From assembly GCA_964489135.1 (NCBI GenBank), contig CAZAXK010000026.1:1-5777 (forward strand): DNA of 5,777 nt, given 5' to 3'. Source of the stretch: JBBTQZ01 sp964489135 (GTDB taxonomy: Bacteria > Patescibacteriota > Minisyncoccia > Phycocordibacterales > WO2-35-19). This document shows, piece by piece, positions 1 to 4,667 of the stretch. Made by a program: the position numbers and the translations under genes. The stretch's first letter is position 1. The number at the start of each line of letters is the position of its first letter. The notes beneath the pieces were generated by a model that was not told the DNA's origin, did no database searches, and saw only the letters and a program-made list of their open reading frames with translations.

Positions 1-8
1 TCATGGTA

Positions 9-46
9 AAAATAAGATGCCGATTTTTGTCGGCATTTTATTTTTG
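9..46 (+). terminator. Intrinsic terminator, probably bidirectional
   Basis: A 15-bp stem (9-23 with 30-44, one G:T wobble) closes a 6-nt loop. The core is ATGCCGA / TCGGCAT, flanked by an A-rich left arm and a T-rich right arm, so it can end transcription in either direction. It probably ends a plus-strand gene lying left of the window, but it could equally end a minus-strand transcript of the structured region at 54-170. Confidence 0.8.
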
Positions 47-53
47 CCACATG

Positions 54-170
54 ATCGCCTAGTATGGCGAGATTTGAAGCCCGGAGGCGGACGCGCCGAG
101 GGCGGGCTGTCCGATTTTCTAGCAGGAAAATACGGATGGCCAAACCCCGGTAGCACCACAAAACATCCGT
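54..170. other. Hairpin-rich non-coding stretch, possible structured RNA
   Basis: Three hairpins sit back to back. The first is TCGCC/GGCGA (55-59 with 66-70). The second is AGCCCG/CGGGCT (78-83 with 103-108), with an inner GGCG/CGCC (86-89 with 94-97). The third is TCCG-ATTTTC / GAAAAT-a-CGGA (110-119 with 126-136). A fourth stem, ACGGATG/CATCCGT (132-138 with 164-170), competes with the closing pairs of the third. An open frame crosses the region, but it also runs through the upstream terminator and a promoter-like box and resembles no protein I know. I recognise no RNA family. It could be a small RNA on either strand or a structured untranslated region. Confidence 0.35.
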
Positions 171-207
171 TATTCACACATCACAACCGAGAAATGATAA
201 AAAGCGA

Positions 208-213
208 TATAAT
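208..213 (+). promoter_or_regulatory. Possible -10 box for the DUF378 gene
   Basis: A perfect TATAAT lies 52 nt upstream of the ATG at 266. I find no convincing -35 hexamer 16-18 nt upstream of it and no TGn extension, so the assignment rests on the -10 alone. The stretch between it and the gene also contains a perfect palindrome, GGTTTAAACC (248-257), which may be an operator or may be chance. Confidence 0.4.
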
Positions 214-265
214 AAACAGGTGTTTAATTGGTCGTTTTTTATAAGTTGGTTTAAACCTAACAAAA

Positions 266-454
266 ATGGCTAAAGTTGCTTTTTGGCTAGTGGTCATCGG
301 AGCTATAAACTGGCTCTTGGTCGGCCTCTTTGGCTGGGATATTGGTCAGCTCTTTGGTGGTCAGGACGCTATGATATCGAGAGTTGTCTACATCCTAGTC
401 GGCCTATCTGGCTTGGTTATGCTCAAGGGCAGGCCTTCATCGCCAACAATGTAA
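266..454 (+). CDS. DUF378 family small membrane protein
   Basis: This 62-residue protein has two predicted membrane helices, roughly residues 3-22 and 36-54, joined by a short Gly/Asp-containing turn. The segments GAINWLLVGLFG (12-23) and VYILVGLSGL (41-50) match the pattern I know from DUF378 (YuzA-like) proteins, which are 60-80 residues long and have no established biochemical role. It should sit in the cytoplasmic membrane. No Shine-Dalgarno precedes the ATG; the leader just before it is A-rich. It appears monocistronic: a TATAAT lies about 50 nt upstream and a strong terminator begins 14 nt after the TAA stop. The last eight residues are polar and probably cytoplasmic. The family call comes from remembered sequence pattern, not from a search. 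Confidence 0.85.
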   Translation: MAKVAFWLVVIGAINWLLVGLFGWDIGQLFGGQDAMISRVVYILVGLSGLVMLKGRPSSPTM

Positions 455-467
455 TTGGCGAGTTCGT

Positions 468-507
468 AAGAAGATCACCGGACCGCAAGGTGTGGTGATT
501 TTCTTTT
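468..507 (+). terminator. Intrinsic terminator after the DUF378 gene
   Basis: A 12-bp stem (468-479 with 494-505, one G:T wobble) encloses an inner ACC/GGT hairpin closed by a GCAA tetraloop (483-492). The right arm runs into TTTTCTTTT. It separates the DUF378 gene from the ATPase gene. It also argues against a start at 506 for the latter, because that codon lies in the terminator's T-rich tail. Confidence 0.8.
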
Positions 508-560
508 GGGCCGATTTATCCCCCAATTCCTTTTAAAAAGTCGGCAAGGGCAAAACAGAA

Positions 561-572
561 TTGTGTTACAAT
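561..572 (+). promoter_or_regulatory. Extended -10 promoter of the ATPase gene
   Basis: The hexamer TACAAT (567-572) is preceded by TGT, giving an extended -10 (TGn) element, which can work without a good -35; none is obvious here. Transcription would start around 579-581, at the ATG itself, so the mRNA would be leaderless or nearly so. The 12-mer TTGTGTTACAAT is found again, base for base, in the minus-strand promoter at 4188-4199. Confidence 0.6.
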
Positions 573-580
573 TATCGCAT

Positions 581-3304
581 ATGGAATTGCCTCGAGTGCC
601 ATTTAGAAATCCCGAAGAAGAGATTGCGCATTTGCGCCAAGTAATAGTTGAGAGGGAAAAAGCTTTGGAGGTTGCCGGTATCAAGAAGGATGATCTCGCT
701 CCTGCGAGAGAAGTTTTGGCCGAATACAAAGTCGCGCCGAACGCTGTGCTACACGAAGAGCACAAGATGTCGCCCGAAGAAGCGGGGCTCTTGGTGACCA
801 AGCTCACGCCCGAACCTCATGATCGCCAGGTGAGTGAGTTGGTGCGCCTCGCCAAAGAAAAGGGGATCAAGAACGCGCTCACGGTGGTGGAGAAAATGCA
901 AAATTTCCACCTGACTGACGACTTTCATCGCTTTGTCGCAGAATACCTAAAGGAAGGGTTTACTATCGCTGGCTTAGATCCCAAGGAGAAGATTGTAAAG
1001 GGACTCAACATGGCCTTGTATGAAATCCTAATTCCTGAAAGTGGCAATGACGGTCAAGAGAGGAAAACTCTGAAGGAACTAATCTCTGGGATGGAACAAT
1101 TCTATGCCGGCTTGCTCTCGGTTTCTACTGGTAAGGAAGACAATTGGGTATCGCTCGAGATTGCGAATGCGAACTTCTCTCAGGAGGTGGTGTTTTATGC
1201 CGCGGTGCCAAAAGACAAGAGAGGTCTTTTCGAGAAGCAGATACTCTCGATCTTTCACAATGCGAAGATCGAAGAAAAGCCCGATGACTACAATATTTTC
1301 AATGAAGGGGGAGAGACCGTTGGATCTTACGCGCAATTTGCCAAGAATCCCATTTTCCCTCTAAAAACTTACGAACAATTCGATCACGATCCGCTCAATG
1401 TCATCCTCTCGGCTTTCTCGAAGGTCAATCGCGATGGCGAGGGTGCATGTATCCAGCTTGTCTGGTCGCCTTGCGGCGATCGTTACAACAAGAAATACAA
1501 GAAAGCTCTCGAGGACATCCAAAAGGGTACACCCGTAGCTGAGGCGATCGATATACCAGACAATACTGTCGGCGAAGTTTTGCATACCTTCAAGGATTTG
1601 TTCTCTTCTAGCAAGAAGGAGGAGGAGAAGCTCAAAGCGCCAGAGCCAGTTGATCAGGTAACGGTAGAAGAGATTCGCAAGAAAATCGATAGTCCTATAG
1701 TGCGGGCCAATCTGCGCCTACTTGCTTCCTCAAATACCAAAGCCGAAGCGGAGGAAATTCTCGAGAGTCTAAAGTCCGCCTTCAACCAGTTCCAAAATAC
1801 TCTTGGCAATTCTATCAAGTGGTATTCGGCAAGTGGTGGCAACTTGCGCAAACTGGTGAAAGACTTTGCCTTCCGAATATTTGATGATTCGCTTGCTATA
1901 CCGCTAAATCTTCGAGAGATAACGAGCTTTATGCATTTTCATACCACCGCCCTGTCGGCTTCTGAGGGCTTGCGCCAGACGCGTTCAGCGACAGCTCCCG
2001 CTCCTCTCGATCTACCCACCTCAGGTCTTATTTTGGGCGTAAACACTCATCGCAATATTGATACAACCATTCGGATGCAGGAGGATGACAGACTCCGACA
2101 TTTTTATTGCATCGGCCAGACAGGTACAGGCAAATCTACCTTGCTCAAGAATATGATCATTCAAGATATAAAGATGGGCAACGGAGTTTGTATGATCGAC
2201 CCGCATGGTAGCGATATTCAGCATGTGCTTGCGAATATTCCGCCCGAGCGATTCGAAGATGTGATCTACTTCGATCCAGGGTACGTGGCAAGGCCGATGG
2301 GCCTCAACATGCTGGAGTACGATATGAATTTGCCCGAGCAGAAGACTTTTGTGGTCAACGAGCTCTTTAGCATCTTCCGCAAACTTTATGGCAACGTGCC
2401 CGAATCGATGGGGCCAGCTTTCGAGCAATATTTCCGCAACTCGGCACTTCTCGTGATGGAAGATCCGGCGAGTGGCAACACACTTGTCGATATGTCGCGC
2501 GTACTTTCGAGCAAGAGCTATCGCGACCTCAAGCTCTCACGCTGTCGCAATCCGCTCATCCGTCAATTTTGGACCAATGCCGAGAGGACTAGTGGCGAGC
2601 AGGGGCTCGCGAACTATGTGCAATATGTGACCAACAAATTCGACGTCTTCCTTGCTAATGAAATAATGCGTCCGGTTATCGCGCAAGAAAAGTCCTCCTT
2701 CAACTTCCGAGAAATAATGGACAACAGGAAAATTCTTTTGGTAAATCTTGCCAAGGGACGTTTGGGAGATATCAACGCACACCTCATCGGCCTGATATTG
2801 GTCGGCAAGATCCTGATGGCGGCTCTCTCGCGGGTCGACAGCTTCGGTCAGGACTTACCACCGTTCTACCTCTATGTCGATGAGTTTCAGAATATTACGA
2901 CTGACTCGATCACGACGATTCTCTCCGAAGCCCGCAAATACAAACTCTCGCTCAACATCGCTCACCAATTTATCGCTCAGCTCGAAGAGGGAATCAAGGA
3001 TTCGGTCTTTGGCAACGTCGGCTCGATCTGCGCCTTCCGAGTGGGTGCGGAAGATGGCGAAGTCTTGGAAAGACAATTTACTCCGACGTTTACGGCGAAC
3101 GATCTTATGAATATCGATAATCGCAATGCCTACATGCGCCTGCTTGTAAACGGCAAGCCAGCCAAGCCCTTCAATATGAAAGTTTCTGCCCCAGAGCAAG
3201 GCAACATGGATCAGGTCCAAAAACTCAAAGAGCTTTCCTACCAGAAATACGGAGAAGACCGAGCCGCAGTGGAAAAACTAATTTTGGAAAAATACCGAAC
3301 CTAG
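581..3304 (+). CDS. Type IV secretion VirD4/TraD/HerA-like P-loop ATPase
   Basis: This 907-residue protein is a predicted ring-forming DNA- or protein-pumping ATPase of the VirD4/TraD-VirB4-HerA group. The first 500 residues are charged, mostly helical and of unknown fold. The motor domain follows: Walker A GQTGTGKST (512-520, catalytic K518), an MIDPHG motif (538-543) typical of HerA/VirB4-like proteins, Walker B FYLYVDE (762-768, D767/E768), an AHQ sensor-like motif (794-796) and a conserved-looking AFRVGAED (818-825), where R820 may act as the arginine finger. I see no membrane helix, unlike canonical VirD4, so a separate membrane partner would be needed. The frame is open from 506, but the ATG at 581 is preferred because an extended -10 ends 8 nt before it and a terminator occupies 468-507. 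No Shine-Dalgarno is seen. No relaxase, VirB6, VirB8 or pilin gene is next to it. Patescibacteria commonly carry such ATPases for pilus or DNA-uptake machinery; the substrate here is unknown. Confidence 0.88.
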   Translation: MELPRVPFRNPEEEIAHLRQVIVEREKALEVAGIKKDDLAPAREVLAEYKVAPNAVLHEEHKMSPEEAGLLVTKLTPEPHDRQVSELVRLAKEKGIKNALTVVEKMQNFHLTDDFHRFVAEYLKEGFTIAGLDPKEKIVKGLNMALYEILIPESGNDGQERKTLKELISGMEQFYAGLLSVSTGKEDNWVSLEIANANFSQEVVFYAAVPKDKRGLFEKQILSIFHNAKIEEKPDDYNIFNEGGETVGSYAQFAKNPIFPLKTYEQFDHDPLNVILSAFSKVNRDGEGACIQLVWSPCGDRYNKKYKKALEDIQKGTPVAEAIDIPDNTVGEVLHTFKDLFSSSKKEEEKLKAPEPVDQVTVEEIRKKIDSPIVRANLRLLASSNTKAEAEEILESLKSAFNQFQNTLGNSIKWYSASGGNLRKLVKDFAFRIFDDSLAIPLNLREITSFMHFHTTALSASEGLRQTRSATAPAPLDLPTSGLILGVNTHRNIDTTIRMQEDDRLRHFYCIGQTGTGKSTLLKNMIIQDIKMGNGVCMIDPHGSDIQHVLANIPPERFEDVIYFDPGYVARPMGLNMLEYDMNLPEQKTFVVNELFSIFRKLYGNVPESMGPAFEQYFRNSALLVMEDPASGNTLVDMSRVLSSKSYRDLKLSRCRNPLIRQFWTNAERTSGEQGLANYVQYVTNKFDVFLANEIMRPVIAQEKSSFNFREIMDNRKILLVNLAKGRLGDINAHLIGLILVGKILMAALSRVDSFGQDLPPFYLYVDEFQNITTDSITTILSEARKYKLSLNIAHQFIAQLEEGIKDSVFGNVGSICAFRVGAEDGEVLERQFTPTFTANDLMNIDNRNAYMRLLVNGKPAKPFNMKVSAPEQGNMDQVQKLKELSYQKYGEDRAAVEKLILEKYRT

Positions 3305-3319
3305 AATAATTTATACACT

Positions 3320-3340
3320 TCCCGCGGCCGCGGGATTTTG
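3320..3340 (+). terminator. Palindromic terminator after the ATPase gene
   Basis: A perfect 16-bp palindrome, TCCCGCGGCCGCGGGA (3320-3335), starts 16 nt after the TAG stop and is followed by TTTTG. As RNA it would form a 6-bp very GC-rich stem with a GGCC loop. The T-tract is short, so termination may be partial. Confidence 0.6.
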
Positions 3341-3376
3341 AATAACACATCTTTTACAAATTTCAAATCCAGATAC

Positions 3377-3434
3377 GTAAAAGCAAAGCCCGCAAATGAA
3401 TGTACAGTATGACAACTGACACTCACCTGCGGGC
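3377..3434 (-). terminator. Long-stem terminator of the 64-residue gene
   Basis: Read on the minus strand, GCCCGCA (3428-3434) pairs with TGCGGGC (3388-3394). Inside it TGAGTGT pairs with ACATTCA (one wobble) and CAGT with ACTG, giving a nearly continuous 18-bp arm with small internal loops. TTTGCTTTT follows directly (3379-3387). It begins 18 nt beyond the stop of the minus-strand gene at 3453. Confidence 0.65.
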
Positions 3435-3452
3435 ACGGACCACGACGGGTCT

Positions 3453-3647
3453 CTAATCTCTTGTCACCTTCCGCGCGTTTTCTGGATTGTACCAAAACGT
3501 GCGGGAGGTTTGTATGTTGGTGGGAGGGGGGATCGTCACCCCGACCCGAACTTTTTTGGGGGGACCCTCTTCCCCCTGAACCTTTTTCGGCCAGCCGTCA
3601 AAAAGAGACAACTGGTCGGGAACGACGGTGGTAGTGGTTGTGGCCAT
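3453..3647 (-). CDS. 64-residue orphan protein with a QLSLF clamp-type motif
   Basis: I do not recognise a family for this 64-residue protein. It is real on regulatory evidence: AGGAG (3653-3657) lies 5 nt before the ATG, a TTGATT-16-TATAAT promoter lies just upstream, and a terminator follows the TAG stop. The protein opens with a Thr run (3-7), then PDQLSLFDGW (10-19), in which QLSLF (12-16) matches the QL(S/D)LF consensus by which bacterial proteins bind the DNA polymerase III beta sliding clamp. PKKV occurs twice (20-23 and 30-33) and a PPP turn lies at 40-42. The rest is Pro- and Lys/Arg-rich, without membrane helices, and looks largely disordered. It would be cytosolic. A short clamp-binding or DNA-associated regulator is possible but inferred from five residues only. 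It is convergent with the ATPase gene and divergent from tRNA-Ala(GGC). Confidence 0.72.
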   Translation of the reverse strand: MATTTTTVVPDQLSLFDGWPKKVQGEEGPPKKVRVGVTIPPPTNIQTSRTFWYNPENARKVTRD

Positions 3648-3663
3648 CGTTACTCCTGCTGGT

Positions 3664-3691
3664 ATTATACCACAAAACCAAAATCAATCAA
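3664..3691 (-). promoter_or_regulatory. Promoter of the 64-residue gene
   Basis: On the minus strand TTGATT (3686-3691) is followed after 16 nt by a perfect TATAAT (3664-3669), itself inside the palindrome GGTATAATACC. Transcription would start about 15 nt before the ATG, leaving just enough leader for the AGGAG ribosome-binding site. Confidence 0.7.
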
Positions 3692-3702
3692 ATTTGCCTT
3701 AT

Positions 3703-3730
3703 TTGTTCACTCACGAAAATATAATATAAT
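3703..3730 (+). promoter_or_regulatory. Promoter of tRNA-Ala(GGC)
   Basis: Two overlapping TATAAT boxes (3720-3725 and 3725-3730) lie 14-19 nt upstream of the tRNA 5' end. A weak -35, TTGTTC (3703-3708), lies 16 nt before the second box. It diverges from the promoter of the 64-residue gene; the two -35 boxes are only about 11 nt apart. Confidence 0.65.
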
Positions 3731-3744
3731 GTTTGCGCAGATGA

Positions 3745-3820
3745 GGGCCATTAGCTCATTTGGTAGAGCGCGCCCATGGCATGGGCGAGGTGAGCGGTTC
3801 GATCCCGCTATGGTCCACCA
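3745..3820 (+). tRNA. tRNA-Ala(GGC)
   Basis: This 76-nt gene folds as a standard cloverleaf. The acceptor GGGCCAT pairs with ATGGTCC and includes G3:U70, the alanine identity pair. The D-arm GCTC/GAGC has an 8-nt loop with G18G19. The anticodon arm is CGCCC/GGGCG with loop ATGGCAT, so the anticodon is GGC (3778-3780), read by GCC/GCU codons. The variable loop is 5 nt, and the T-arm AGCGG/CCGCT has loop TTCGATC. The discriminator is A73 and CCA is encoded (3818-3820). It has its own promoter and is probably transcribed alone. Confidence 0.97.
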
Positions 3821-3824
3821 CTTC

Positions 3825-3841
3825 GCTTTGCTCCGCAAAGC
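3825..3841. other. Hairpin just after tRNA-Ala(GGC)
   Basis: GCTTTGC (3825-3831) and GCAAAGC (3835-3841) form a 7-bp stem with a TCC loop, 4 nt past the encoded CCA. CTTCGCT flanks it on both sides as a direct repeat (3821-3827 and 3841-3847). No T-tract follows on the plus strand, so it is more likely a 3'-end processing or pausing structure than a classical terminator. Confidence 0.45.
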
Positions 3842-3855
3842 TTCGCTGTGCTAGT

Positions 3856-3894
3856 ACAAAAAAAGTCGCTCCGAGAGCGGGCGACTCTCAGAGC
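3856..3894 (-). terminator. Terminator of the four-cysteine membrane protein gene
   Basis: On the minus strand AGTCGC (3881-3886) pairs with GCGACT (3864-3869), with an inner CCG/CGG, and runs straight into a T-tract (about 3858-3865). A rival 10-bp stem, GCTCTGAGAG/CTCTCGGAGC (3885-3894 with 3868-3877, one wobble), overlaps it, so two exclusive folds exist. It lies 18 nt beyond the stop at 3912. Confidence 0.75.
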
Positions 3895-3911
3895 AATTAT
3901 TTCGTTCTCGG

Positions 3912-4166
3912 CTATGTCATGCCGAGCTTTTCCTGCAGTTGGTCTTGGCACTCTCCGCAAACGACTTTTCCGTCGAACCTTTCGCGGTCTGTGAGATACA
4001 ATCTACAGACTACGCATTTGGGATTGGGTGCCGACGCAGAAATCCATACCAGAACCCAGAGCAGTAAAAAGATGGCAAACTCGGCCAAATCTTTTAGCGA
4101 AACAAACTCAGGGTGAACCGGTCCGCTTGTCTTAAAAACGAGGGGGGCTAAAATACAAAAATGCAT
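3912..4166 (-). CDS. Small membrane-anchored four-cysteine (zinc-ribbon-like) protein
   Basis: This 84-residue protein has one clear membrane helix (about residues 27-46, LAEFAIFLLLWVLVWIS) and a C-terminal knuckle pair, C51-X2-C54 and C70-X2-C73, spaced 15 residues apart. That spacing suits a structural zinc site. A short hydrophobic stretch at residues 2-11 may be a second membrane-associated segment. I know of no named family. The ATG at 4166 is chosen because GGAGGAG (4174-4180) lies 7 nt upstream; an 11-codon longer frame from a TTG at 4199 would begin inside the promoter and can be dismissed. The promoter is strong and the gene is closed by its own terminator, so it is independently controlled, although read-through from the tRNA-like gene upstream is possible. 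A role in membrane-linked protein-protein contacts is only a guess. Confidence 0.82.
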   Translation of the reverse strand: MHFCILAPLVFKTSGPVHPEFVSLKDLAEFAIFLLLWVLVWISASAPNPKCVVCRLYLTDRERFDGKVVCGECQDQLQEKLGMT

Positions 4167-4173
4167 CAGGGAG

Positions 4174-4216
4174 CTCCTCCAAAAGCGATTGTAACACAAA
4201 GCTTTGTATATGTAAA
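4174..4216 (-). promoter_or_regulatory. Promoter, operator-like palindrome and ribosome-binding site of the four-cysteine protein gene
   Basis: On the minus strand the order is -35 TTTACA (4211-4216), a 17-nt spacer, then the extended -10 TGTTACAAT (TACAAT at 4188-4193), then GGAGGAG (4174-4180) and a 7-nt gap to the ATG. A perfect 12-bp palindrome, ACAAAGCTTTGT (4196-4207), occupies the spacer, a usual place for a repressor site. The 12-mer TTGTGTTACAAT is identical to that before the ATPase gene (561-572). Confidence 0.75.
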
Positions 4217-4222
4217 TTCTTG

Positions 4223-4323
4223 TGGACTGTACCGAAATTGTACCGGTGACCCCCGCCTACATGACTTTAGTCGGGCAGGTCTCGAATGCGAATCGAGTGT
4301 TCTGCTTACTGAACTAACAGCCC
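4223..4323 (-). tRNA. Atypical tRNA-Ala(CGC)-like gene with a long variable arm
   Basis: Read on the minus strand, 101 nt fold as a cloverleaf. The acceptor GGGCUGU pairs fully with ACAGUCC (4317-4323 with 4224-4230) and includes G3:U70. U8A9 follows. The D-stem is GUUC/GAAC. The anticodon stem CUCGA/UCGAG has a 7-nt loop UUCGCAU, giving U33 and anticodon CGC (reads GCG, Ala). The T-stem ACCGG/UCGGU has loop UACAAUU, and the discriminator is A73. Identity pair and anticodon agree on alanine. Oddities: the variable region is 33 nt rather than 4-5 and can form a CCUGCC/GGCGGG arm. D-loop position 18 is A and T-loop position 55 is A, so the usual G18-U55 contact is missing, while G19-C56 and G15-C48 are possible. 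Pair 53:61 is G:U. CCA is not encoded (CAA follows A73). It starts 5 nt after the 66-residue gene's stop and is probably co-transcribed with it. A tRNA-derived or decaying gene is the main alternative. Confidence 0.72.
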
Positions 4324-4328
4324 GAGGG

Positions 4329-4529
4329 CTAGTGAGTTTCTTCTTTGCTGACCATCTTCTTCTCCCAGTCGTGGATCATGCGGTCGTCCATGCGGTAGTG
4401 GTGCATGAATTTTTTGATCCGTGGCCAGATGATCAGCCCAAGCAGGCCGTCAAATAGAGCAATAAGGAAAATCTCAAAAGCCCAGTGGCCGGGGCTACGC
4501 AGGAGATCCCAAAAGGTGTCATGTTCCAT
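4329..4529 (-). CDS. 66-residue single-helix membrane protein
   Basis: The protein has a short polar N-terminus (1-15), one membrane helix (about 17-35, FEIFLIALFDGLLGLIIW, with one Asp inside it), and a basic then charged helical tail (37-66, rich in Lys, His, Asp, Glu), probably cytoplasmic by the positive-inside rule. Similar short one-helix proteins are, from memory, frequent in Patescibacteria, but I know no function or name. The ATG at 4529 has only a weak AGAG-like ribosome-binding site 7 nt upstream, and the promoter is unclear (a poor TAGAGT at about 4535-4540). The tRNA-like gene at 4323 follows the TAG stop by 5 nt, so both are likely on one transcript, which would need 5'-end cleavage to release the tRNA. 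The gene is separated from the upstream operon by a terminator. Confidence 0.75.
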   Translation of the reverse strand: MEHDTFWDLLRSPGHWAFEIFLIALFDGLLGLIIWPRIKKFMHHYRMDDRMIHDWEKKMVSKEETH

Positions 4530-4603
4530 ATCGATACTCTATCACATTGAATTCAAGTTGTTTAATTTGCTTTCTATTCCCCCTACATCTTGTTATCGAT
4601 TTT

Positions 4604-4642
4604 ATATAAAAAAAGAACCCCGAGAACCGGCGGTTCTTGGGG
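4604..4642 (-). terminator. Terminator of the LOG-PCD / 110-residue operon
   Basis: On the minus strand CCCCAAGAACC (4632-4642) pairs with GGTTCTCGGGG (4618-4628), one mismatch, over a 3-nt loop, followed by TTCTTTTTTTATATA. It starts 25 nt past the stop at 4668. The plus strand also forms the hairpin but lacks a T-tract, so it acts in the minus direction. Confidence 0.85.
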
Positions 4643-4667
4643 AAATCAATAGGTAAAACGAGCAAGG

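Noticed and set aside
60..150. Possible minus-strand tRNA suggested by a TTCAAAT T-loop-like string at 71-77
   Set aside because: The flanking bases do not form a T-stem (no G53-C61 type pair), and no acceptor, D- or anticodon arm fits around it.
17..244. 75-codon open frame on the plus strand
   Set aside because: It runs through a terminator hairpin, the hairpin row and a TATAAT box, has no ribosome-binding site, and reads as GC-rich low-complexity protein with no family resemblance.
506..580. 25-codon N-terminal extension of the ATPase
   Set aside because: Its first codon lies in the T-rich tail of a strong terminator, it has no ribosome-binding site, and the gene's own -10 box is inside it.
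3320..3335. NotI/SacII-rich palindrome as a cloning or adapter artefact
   Set aside because: It sits exactly where a terminator is expected after the ATPase stop and is followed by T residues, so a natural hairpin is the simpler explanation.
3510..3854. 114-codon plus-strand frame and a second one at 3760-4116
   Set aside because: Both cross tRNA-Ala(GGC); the first is also antisense to the 64-residue gene and its promoter.
4223..4323. Selenocysteine, pyrrolysine or intron-containing tRNA
   Set aside because: The anticodon is CGC, not UCA or CUA; the acceptor/T-stems are 7/5; and the extra bases lie in the variable region, not the anticodon loop where tRNA introns usually occur. The insert is also too short for a group I intron.
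4161..4457. 98-codon plus-strand frame
   Set aside because: It overlaps the tRNA-like gene, a promoter and two minus-strand genes that have better support, and has no ribosome-binding site.
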